From contig NZ_ML703285.1 of NCBI RefSeq assembly GCF_008520305.1, positions 62,001-126,000 of the forward strand: 64,000 nucleotides of DNA. The letters run 5' to 3'. This DNA is from Mesorhizobium sp. SARCC-RB16n (GTDB taxonomy: Bacteria; Pseudomonadota; Alphaproteobacteria; Rhizobiales; Rhizobiaceae). The position numbers and the translations under genes are program-made. Every line of letters begins with the position of its first letter. Position 1 is the first letter of the stretch. The notes below the pieces were generated by a model. It had not been told where the DNA came from. It saw only the letters and a list, made by a program, of their open reading frames with translations, and did not search any database. Positions 57,495 to 64,000 of this stretch are shown one piece after another.

Positions 57495-58160
57495 ATGAGC
57501 AACGTTGTGCGCATTGGTGGCAAGGACGTCCTTTTCGTCATGGCGGCACAGGCCGAATACGGGCCGCATTTGCAGCGGCTGTTCACCCCGCTGATGACGG
57601 GTGTCGGCCCGGTCGAGGCCGGCGTCCGGCTGGGCGCCGAGCTGTCCTGGTTGAAATCCGCAAAAGCATTGCCGGACCTTGTCGTATCGCTCGGCTCGGC
57701 CGGCAGCCGGACCCTGGAACAGACGGAAATTTATCAGGCCATCTCGGTCGCCTATCGCGACATCGATGCCTCGCCGCTGGGCTTCGAGAAGGGCGCCACA
57801 CCGTTTCTCGACCTGCCGGTGACCGCACCGCTGCCGTTGCGTATTCCCGAAATCAAGCAGGCGACATTGTCGACCGGCGGCGCAATCATCACCGGCGCGG
57901 CCTACGAAGCGATCGTCGCCGACATGGTCGATATGGAGACCTTCGCCTGCTTGCGTGCCTGCCAGCTTTTCGGCATTCCGCTCATCGGGCTGCGCGGCAT
58001 TTCGGACGGCGCGGCTGATCTCAGGCATGTCGGCGATTGGACCGAATATCTACACGTCGTCGACGAAAAGCTGGCCGACGCCGTCATGCGCCTCGAAAGG
58101 GCGATCGGCTCGGGCATGCTCCGGCCGGCAGCACCCCGTGACGAGGCGATACCGCTCTGA
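57495..58160 (+). CDS. 5'-methylthioadenosine/SAH nucleosidase-like phosphorylase
   Basis: A 221-residue nucleosidase of the PNP/UDP family. It opens VLFVMAAQAEYGPHL (an MTAN-type start), has MTGVGPVEAG, VVSLGSAGS and the purine-site DMVDMETFACLRAC, then GLRGISDGA with the catalytic Asp. It likely cleaves MTA or SAH to recycle adenine and methionine parts. Shorter than E. coli MtnN at a few loops; specificity unproved. Confidence 0.8.
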   Translation: MSNVVRIGGKDVLFVMAAQAEYGPHLQRLFTPLMTGVGPVEAGVRLGAELSWLKSAKALPDLVVSLGSAGSRTLEQTEIYQAISVAYRDIDASPLGFEKGATPFLDLPVTAPLPLRIPEIKQATLSTGGAIITGAAYEAIVADMVDMETFACLRACQLFGIPLIGLRGISDGAADLRHVGDWTEYLHVVDEKLADAVMRLERAIGSGMLRPAAPRDEAIPL

Positions 58161-58215
58161 AAGTCTGCTGACGCAACCCATTGCGTCGACTCGTTTCTTT
58201 CTCTAAAGGCTCGCC

Positions 58216-59778
58216 ATGACGACAGCCAATCACACCGACACCGTCCTGATTGTCGATTTCGGCAGCCAGTTTACCCAGCTCATCGCCCGCCGCATCCGCG
58301 AAGCCGGCGTGTTTTCCGAGATCGTGCCGTTCCAGTCGGCCGAAGCCGCGTTCAAGCGCATCAACCCGAAAGCGGTGATCCTGTCGGGTGGTCCAGCCTC
58401 GACATCGGACATCGGCAGCCCGCGCGCGCCACAGATCGTCTTCGACGCCGGTGTGCCGGTGCTGGGCATCTGCTACGGCCAGATGGCCATGTGCGTGCAG
58501 ATGGGCGGCGTCGCCGAAAGCTCCAACCATCGCGAATTCGGCCGCGCCTTCGTCGAGATCGAGAAGGACAGCCCGCTGTTCGAGGGCCTTTGGGCGACCG
58601 GCCAGCGCCATCAGGTGTGGATGAGCCATGGCGACCGCGTCATCGCCCTGCCGCCGGGCTTCGAGGTGTTCGGCAAGTCGGAAAGCTCGCCCTTCGCCAT
58701 CTTCGGCGATGTCGAGCGCAGGATGTACGGCATCATGTTCCACCCCGAGGTGGTGCACACGCCGGACGGCGCAAGGCTGCTCCGGAACTTCGTCCACAAC
58801 ATCGCCGGCATCGAAGGTGACTGGACGATGCGCGCCTACCGCGAGCACGCGGTCGAGGCGATCCGCAAGCAGGTCGGCAAGGGCAAGGTCGTCTGCGCGC
58901 TCTCGGGCGGCGTGGACTCCTCCGTCGCGGCGCTGCTCATCCACGAGGCGGTCGGCGACCAGCTCACCTGCATCCTCGTCGACCACGGCCTGATGCGCAA
59001 GGACGAGGCCGCCGGCGTGGTGGCGATGTTCCGCCAGCACTACAATCTGCCGCTGATCCTGGTCGACGCCTCGGAAAAATTCATCTCGGCGCTGGAAGGC
59101 GAGGCCGACCCGGAAAAGAAGCGCAAGACCATCGGCCGGCTGTTCATCGAAGTGTTCGAGGACGAGGCGAAGAAGCTCGGCGGCGCCGACTTCCTGGCAC
59201 AAGGCACGCTCTATCCCGACGTCATCGAAAGCGTCTCCTTCACCGGCGGTCCGTCGGTGACCATCAAGTCGCATCACAATGTCGGCGGTCTGCCCGAGCG
59301 CATGAACATGCAACTGGTCGAGCCGCTGCGCGAACTGTTCAAGGACGAGGTGAGGGCGCTGGGCAAGGAGCTTGGCCTGCCCGAAAGCTTCATCGGACGC
59401 CATCCCTTCCCAGGCCCCGGCCTCGCCATCCGCTGCCCCGGCGGCATCACCCGCGAGAAGCTGGAGATCCTGCGCGAGGCCGACGCCATCTATCTCGACG
59501 AGATCCGCAAGGCCGGCCTCTACGACGCGATCTGGCAGGCCTTCGCCGTGCTGTTGCCGGTGCAGACCGTCGGCGTGATGGGCGACGGCCGCACCTACGA
59601 ATTCGTCTGCGCACTGCGCGCCGTCACCTCCGTCGACGGCATGACAGCTGACTTCTACCACTACGACATGGCCTTCCTAGGTGCCGCCGCCACCCGCATC
59701 ATCAATGAAGTGCGCGGCATCAACCGCGTGGTTTATGATGTAACGTCAAAGCCGCCCGGAACAATCGAGTGGGAATGA
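58216..59778 (+). CDS. guaA: GMP synthase (glutamine-hydrolysing)
   Basis: A 520-residue enzyme turning XMP into GMP. The amidotransferase domain has Cys in [11 protein letters not shown] and MFHPEVVHT; the ATP-pyrophosphatase loop is [14 protein letters not shown]; the C-terminal dimer domain ends [12 protein letters not shown]. Length and ending are exactly those of the family. Confidence 0.97.
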   Translation: MTTANHTDTVLIVDFGSQFTQLIARRIREAGVFSEIVPFQSAEAAFKRINPKAVILSGGPASTSDIGSPRAPQIVFDAGVPVLGICYGQMAMCVQMGGVAESSNHREFGRAFVEIEKDSPLFEGLWATGQRHQVWMSHGDRVIALPPGFEVFGKSESSPFAIFGDVERRMYGIMFHPEVVHTPDGARLLRNFVHNIAGIEGDWTMRAYREHAVEAIRKQVGKGKVVCALSGGVDSSVAALLIHEAVGDQLTCILVDHGLMRKDEAAGVVAMFRQHYNLPLILVDASEKFISALEGEADPEKKRKTIGRLFIEVFEDEAKKLGGADFLAQGTLYPDVIESVSFTGGPSVTIKSHHNVGGLPERMNMQLVEPLRELFKDEVRALGKELGLPESFIGRHPFPGPGLAIRCPGGITREKLEILREADAIYLDEIRKAGLYDAIWQAFAVLLPVQTVGVMGDGRTYEFVCALRAVTSVDGMTADFYHYDMAFLGAAATRIINEVRGINRVVYDVTSKPPGTIEWE

Positions 59779-60061
59779 TTCAGGCCTTCTGGATCATTTC
59801 AGCGAGTTCAACACTTCGCAGGATATCAGCCTGCCGCTGTGGGGCCTCGACCACGGCAGCTTTTCGCTCTCCTGGCTTTTGACCAATCCCATCAACAACA
59901 AGGCAACGCTGACGCGCGATGGCGAGGGCGTTGCGCTGTCGCTTGGTCACGAATTCACAACGCTGGACCCGAACGCCGCGATGACGCTTGTTCTGCATCT
60001 CGGCGAGGCCGACCCGCTTGATGGAACACAGCGGGATCGATTTCGGCGTCTTTACCTGTGA
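59777..60061 (+). pseudogene. Open gene fragment without a start
   Basis: A stop-free frame from the guaA end reads DHFSEFNTSQDISLPLWG, then SWLLTNPINNKATLTRDGEG and LDPNAAMTLVLHLGEADPL, ending TAG-like at 60061. The residue pattern looks like real protein but there is no start codon or ribosome site, so it is probably a remnant of a longer gene. Family not recognised. Confidence 0.4.
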
Positions 60062-60275
60062 CCCGCCCCTCGCCGGTTTTTACTCCCGGGTGGGAGCATG
60101 GCCGATTGTGCCGGATGCAGTGCTGGTCGGAAGCCGGGCAACAGGTGCCTTGCGCAGCGATACGCTGGGCAAAGTCGTGTTGATGCGTCTTTTTTCGCCG
60201 AAGGCCGTTACGGCCGGATTGGAGATCACCCGCGCAACGATCGATCTTGATCTCCCGGTCGGGCAGTTCTGGTAA
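60018..60275 (+). pseudogene. Fragment resembling a GNAT acetyltransferase C-terminus
   Basis: The frame reads MEHSGIDFGVFTCDPPLAGFY (first part: MEHSGIDFGVFTCDPP), then YSRVGAWPIV and VLMRLFSPKA and ends GQFW. This is like the last third of a GNAT enzyme, where a Cys-Asp-containing strand and FYxRxGW are usual. The N-terminal acetyl-CoA site is missing, and the fragment begins inside another broken frame. Likely a remnant left by deletion. Confidence 0.45.
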
Positions 60276-60465
60276 GCTCGTATCGGAGGGAGGAATCTCT
60301 GTGGGCCGCCACCCATCCAAGTCACCACTCGGCGAAGGAGCCGTCCCTGTCGCGACAGATCGGGTTGGCCAGCGATCTTCGCGATCTGCTCATGGGAATC
60401 TCGCTGGCTGCCCGCGAATAGGCCTGTTTGCATTAGACATCAAAAGCACCAGATGCGGGATTGCG

Positions 60466-60511
60466 CCGCAAATGGTCTTGTTGTACGAACGTTCAACAAG
60501 ACCATTTGCGG
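60466..60511. repeat. 18-bp perfect inverted repeat with 10-base loop
   Basis: CCGCAAATGGTCTTGTTG (60466-60483) is matched exactly by CAACAAGACCATTTGCGG (60494-60511) around TACGAACGTT. It ends ten bases before the likely start of the CocE-type gene. Could be an operator, a leader hairpin, or the trace of a mobile element. Confidence 0.85.
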
Positions 60512-60520
60512 GTACCTGCC

Positions 60521-62530
60521 TTGGTAAGAACCGAATTTCCCTTTGCCGTCGAAACGGTCGATCCTCTTTGGATCGTGCTGGCCGACGGCACCCGCATCGC
60601 TGCCACTTTATGGCGCCCACGTAGTGAGGCCGCGGTACCTGTCGTCGTCGAAATGGTTCCCTATCGCCGCCGCGACGGCACGGTGGCGCGCGACGTCGAC
60701 ATCCATCCCTGGCTCGCCGGCCACGGCATTGCCTGCGTCCGCATCGACATTCGCGGCTCCGGCGATTCCGACGGCGATCTGGCCGACGAATATCTGCCGC
60801 GCGAACAGGAGGATGCCTGCGAGATCATCGCCCATCTTGCAGCACTGACCTGGTGCAACGGCAAGGTCGGCATGACCGGCATTTCCTGGGGAGGCTTCAA
60901 CGCGCTGCAGGTCGCGGCGCGTCGGCCGCCGGCCTTGAAGGCAATCATCGCCAACTGCGCCACCGACGACCGTTATGCCGACGACATCCACTATATGGGC
61001 GGCGCGCTTTTGACCGAGCAGGAGATGTGGTCGAACTTCATGCTGGTGAAGAAGACGATGGCGCCCGACCCACAGATCGTCGGCGATGCTTGGCGCGCCA
61101 TGTGGATGGGTCGGCTTGCGGCGACAACCTCGCTGTCGGAAATCTGGCTCGCGCATCAGCGCCGCGACGATTACTGGCGACAGGGCTCGGTCTGCGAAGA
61201 CCACTCCGCCATCGAATGCGCGGTCATGGCCGTCTGCGGCTGGGAGGACAGCTATTCGAATTTCGTGCCGCGCCTGCTTGAGCATCTGCCGGGACCGAAG
61301 CTTGGCATTGTCGGGCCGTGGTCGCATGCCTATCCCTGCCGCGGTGCGCCGGGACCGCTGATCGGCTATCTGCAGGAGGCGCTGCGCTGGTGGCGCCATT
61401 GGCTCGCCGGCGAAGACACCGGCATCATGGACGAGCCACTCTACCGCGTCTGGGTAACGGGAGAGGAGCGGCCGCAACCTTTCTATCTGCCCGATCATGC
61501 GGGCAACTGGGCCGCGGAGGATGCGTGGCCATCGCCGCGCATCGAGCGCCGTGTGTTGCACCTGAATGCCGCCGGATTGCGCCGCGAATCCGCTCCGGGC
61601 GCTGTGCTTTCCGTCCGCTCGCCAGCCACCGCCGGGCGTGATTGCGGCCGCTGGGGCGGTTATGGCGGCTCCTGTCCGGACATGCCCATCGACCAGCGCC
61701 GCGAGGACGGCATGGCGCTTTGCTTCGATACGCAACCGCTCGACGATGACCTGACCCTGCTTGGCGCGCCGGAACTCGATCTGCTCGTCACCGTCGACCA
61801 GCCGCATGTCAACCTCGCCGCACGGCTCTGCGATGTCTATCCCGATGGCACCTCGGCGCTGATGACCTATGGCGTGCTCAACCTCAGCCATCGCGACAGC
61901 CACGAGCATCCGACGCCCTGTCCAGTCGGAACGCCGTTCCGTGTGCGACTGAAGCTCAACGATTTCGCCCGCACCATTCCCAAGGGCCATCGCATCCGGC
62001 TGGCGCTGGCCAACCAGCACTGGCCCGTCCTGTGGCCACAACCGCACCTGTCGACGCTGTCGGTCGCGACCGGCGACAGCACGGTCATGCTTCCGCTGCG
62101 CCCGCCGTCGTCGCGCGACCGCGATGTCCGCTTCGAGGCGGCCGAAACCGCGCCGCCGGTTCCGACCACGACGCTGGATGAAGGCTTCGACCGTCGCGTC
62201 GTCACCGACGATGTCGGCAGCGGCATTCAGACCATCGCGCTGACCTCGGACCATGGACGCAGGCGCTATGACGATCGCGCCATCACCGTGTCCTCAGCCA
62301 ACAGCGACACGATGAGCATTCGCGCCGATGATCCGCTGTCGGCGAAACTCGTCACCGAATATCGCTGGGCGATCGCAAGCGCTGGAGCCGACACGGAAGC
62401 GACGGCATTGACCGAACTGACATCGGACGAAACCCATTTCAACCTGAGTTGGTGTGTCGAGGCGCGAGAACGGGGCAAGCTCGTCCACAGCGCCTCGGCG
62501 ACGCGGCGCATCAGGCGCGATTTCGCCTGA
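60521..62530 (+). CDS. CocE/NonD-family serine hydrolase (X-prolyl dipeptidyl-peptidase type)
   Basis: A 669-residue hydrolase of the Xaa-Pro dipeptidyl-peptidase/CocE group. N-terminal domain: VDIHPWLAGHGIACVRIDIRGSG (core: ACVRIDIRGSGDSDG) and nucleophile in GMTGISWGGFNAL; a late His is in GPWSHAYPCRG; the C-terminal jelly-roll (LLGAPELDLLV, GHRIRLALANQHWP) is complete. It hydrolyses peptides or esters, matching the peptide-type ABC genes downstream. No ATG fits: TTG at 60521 is preferred, TTG at 60461 would lie inside the inverted repeat. Confidence 0.82.
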   Translation: MVRTEFPFAVETVDPLWIVLADGTRIAATLWRPRSEAAVPVVVEMVPYRRRDGTVARDVDIHPWLAGHGIACVRIDIRGSGDSDGDLADEYLPREQEDACEIIAHLAALTWCNGKVGMTGISWGGFNALQVAARRPPALKAIIANCATDDRYADDIHYMGGALLTEQEMWSNFMLVKKTMAPDPQIVGDAWRAMWMGRLAATTSLSEIWLAHQRRDDYWRQGSVCEDHSAIECAVMAVCGWEDSYSNFVPRLLEHLPGPKLGIVGPWSHAYPCRGAPGPLIGYLQEALRWWRHWLAGEDTGIMDEPLYRVWVTGEERPQPFYLPDHAGNWAAEDAWPSPRIERRVLHLNAAGLRRESAPGAVLSVRSPATAGRDCGRWGGYGGSCPDMPIDQRREDGMALCFDTQPLDDDLTLLGAPELDLLVTVDQPHVNLAARLCDVYPDGTSALMTYGVLNLSHRDSHEHPTPCPVGTPFRVRLKLNDFARTIPKGHRIRLALANQHWPVLWPQPHLSTLSVATGDSTVMLPLRPPSSRDRDVRFEAAETAPPVPTTTLDEGFDRRVVTDDVGSGIQTIALTSDHGRRRYDDRAITVSSANSDTMSIRADDPLSAKLVTEYRWAIASAGADTEATALTELTSDETHFNLSWCVEARERGKLVHSASATRRIRRDFA

Positions 62531-62548
62531 GGCGAGGGGAGGAAGGCC

Positions 62549-63499
62549 ATGCTTGCGTATGCAGTGAAGCGCATCGGTCTCGGTATCCTGATCCTCGTCC
62601 TCGTCATGGTCGCGATGTACGCGGCCGTCTTCCTGGTTCCGGGCGATCCGGCAACCGTCGCACTCGGTCCGCGCGCAACGCCGGAACTGAAGCGGCTGCT
62701 GATCGAGCGCATGGGCCTCGACCAGCCGGTCTGGTGGCAGATCGTCGAATTCTTCCGCAACGCGCTGACCGGCAATCTCGGTTACGACGTCTGGTCGAAC
62801 CGGCCGGTTTCCACGCTGGTGCTGGAGGCACTGCCGAACACGCTGATCCTCAGCCTGACGGCACTTTCGGTCGCGCTCCTCCTCGGCGTGCCGCTCGGTT
62901 GCCTGTCGGTGATGCGGCGCGGGACGGCAGCCGATGCGGTCATCGGCGTGCTCTCCGTCGGCGTCATCGCCGTGCCGTCCTTTGTCGTCGCCATCTATTC
63001 GCTGCTCGTCTTTGCCGTCACGCTGCGCTGGCTGCCGGCCATCGGCGCGGGCGAGGCGGGTGACTTCATCAGCCAGGCCAAGGCGCTGGTCATGCCGGCC
63101 GCGGCGATCGCGCTGGGCTGGATCGGCTACATCGCCCGCATGGTGCGTGCCTCGATGATGGAGGTGATGGGGGAACCGCACATCCGCACCGCGCGCTCCT
63201 TCGGCCTGCCAGAGTGGAAGATCGTCTCCAAATACGCTCTGCGCATCGCCATCATCCCGACCATCTCGCTGGTCGCGGTCGGCTTGGGCAGCATCCTCTC
63301 CAGTGCCGTTTTCGTCGAGGCGGTGTTTGCCCGGCCAGGCATCGGCAAGCTGATCACCGACGCCGTCAACACCCGCAACTATCCGGTCGTCATGGGCACG
63401 GTGCTGATCATGACCGCCATCTACGTCTCCATCACCATTGCCGCCGATCTCTTGATTGCGCGGCTCGATCCGAGGGTGCGCGATGTCTTCCGTGGCTGA
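62549..63499 (+). CDS. Dipeptide/oligopeptide-type ABC transporter permease (DppB family)
   Basis: A 316-residue permease with an N-terminal helix, the early FLVPGDPATVALGP of the DppB family, about six segments and the ATPase-contact loop RTARSFGLPEWKI. It follows the hydrolase gene by 18 bases and overlaps the next permease by 17. Substrate likely a peptide or peptide-like compound handled by the hydrolase. Confidence 0.92.
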   Translation: MLAYAVKRIGLGILILVLVMVAMYAAVFLVPGDPATVALGPRATPELKRLLIERMGLDQPVWWQIVEFFRNALTGNLGYDVWSNRPVSTLVLEALPNTLILSLTALSVALLLGVPLGCLSVMRRGTAADAVIGVLSVGVIAVPSFVVAIYSLLVFAVTLRWLPAIGAGEAGDFISQAKALVMPAAAIALGWIGYIARMVRASMMEVMGEPHIRTARSFGLPEWKIVSKYALRIAIIPTISLVAVGLGSILSSAVFVEAVFARPGIGKLITDAVNTRNYPVVMGTVLIMTAIYVSITIAADLLIARLDPRVRDVFRG

Positions 63500-64000
63500 G
63501 GCCTCCCTGTCCACGCCCGATCGACAACGGTTCGCGCTGTTGCGTGCACTGCTTGCGGATCCGTTTACCGGCGTGGCGCTGATCCTGGTTACGGGCTTCC
63601 TCGTCACCGCGATCCTCGCGCCGTGGCTGGCGCCCTATTCCCCGGTCAAGATCGATGTGCTGCACAAGCTGCAGCCGCCATCGGCCGGACACTGGTTCGG
63701 CACTGATCATCTCGGCCGCGATCTCCTGTCGCGCGTCATCTACGGCGCGCGCACGGCGCTGACGATCGCCATGATGTCGGTGGCCATCGCCGGCGCCATC
63801 GGCCTGCTGCTCGGCCTGATCGCCGGCTACGGCCCGCGCTGGCTGGATGCTATCCTGGTGCTGAGCTTCGACAGCCTGAACTCGCTGCCGATGATCATGT
63901 TCGCGCTCGCCATCATCACCGTGCTCGGCGCCGGCGCCGGCACGCTGATCATCGTCATCGCGGCGACCTCATTCCCGAGCTATGCCAGGCTGATCCGGGC
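63483..64000 (+). CDS. Dipeptide-type ABC transporter permease (DppC family), 3' end missing
   Basis: The frame starts ATG at 63483 (MSSVAEASLSTPDRQR) and stays open to the window edge, 172 residues. It shows WLAPYSPVKIDVLHKLQPPS and HWFGTDHLGRDLLSRVIYGA, the hallmark of DppC, then membrane segments. The stop and the ATPase and binding-protein genes are expected beyond the window. Confidence 0.9.
   Translation, partial: MSSVAEASLSTPDRQRFALLRALLADPFTGVALILVTGFLVTAILAPWLAPYSPVKIDVLHKLQPPSAGHWFGTDHLGRDLLSRVIYGARTALTIAMMSVAIAGAIGLLLGLIAGYGPRWLDAILVLSFDSLNSLPMIMFALAIITVLGAGAGTLIIVIAATSFPSYARLIR

Noticed and set aside
58084-59661. 525-residue minus-strand frame opposite guaA
   Set aside because: Mirror frame of guaA with antisense-type composition; guaA itself is certain.

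Overview
The window looks like chromosomal DNA of a GC-rich alphaproteobacterium of the Rhizobiales, most probably Mesorhizobium or a close relative. Supporting signs are the short HisG with a HisZ partner, GlcDEF glycolate oxidase, KatG beside a divergent OxyR, DUF1127, DUF3422 and DUF768 small proteins, and frequent GTG/TTG starts. The genus is an inference from gene content; no rRNA or tRNA gene was seen.

Layout. 1-11525: end of an IclR-type regulator, then one long operon. It encodes a ribose-type ABC importer (binding protein, two permeases, one double ATPase), an SDR, a CaiB/BaiF CoA-transferase, a crotonase, an aldose-epimerase-like protein, a fused two-domain CoA-transferase homologue and an SMP-30 lactonase. 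This mixes carbohydrate uptake with CoA-thioester chemistry and is the best candidate for an undescribed catabolic route. 11776-14839: an amino-acid-oxidase-like flavoprotein, an atypical SDR and a DUF768 protein. 14906-24554: housekeeping and small genes (P1 peptidase, xseA, LysR regulator, DUF1127 with a C-rich-loop RNA downstream, DUF937 protein, gshA, rsmE, a Cys-rich hypothetical, a glutamine amidotransferase, a 46-residue protein).

24591-33658: 2-hydroxy-acid metabolism. lldD and a FadR-type regulator lie on the minus strand, DUF3422 and glcDEF on the plus strand. Similar CTGGT-N11-CCA sites precede the regulator and glcD, suggesting shared control. The glc operon is split by a DUF559 endonuclease gene bracketed by a 65-bp inverted repeat. 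33690-37790: a DUF1963-like protein, a divergent folD with a terminator-containing structured leader, an L,D-transpeptidase, tag and a small membrane protein. 38030-41354: the overlapping hisS-hisZ-hisG cluster.

41448-51216: an acyl-CoA synthetase, an unusual SARP/alpha-beta-hydrolase fusion, a methyltransferase, and a TetR/nucleoside-hydrolase unit divergent from a 2OG-oxygenase plus polar amino-acid-type ABC importer, with a perfect 14-bp palindrome between them. 51236-55279: oxyR, katG and aqpZ, an oxidative/osmotic block. 55601-59778: an RsmB-like methyltransferase, a thioesterase, an MTA/SAH-nucleosidase-like protein and guaA. 59779-64000: gene remnants, a striking 18-bp perfect inverted repeat, a CocE-type hydrolase and the start of a peptide-type ABC transporter that runs off the window.
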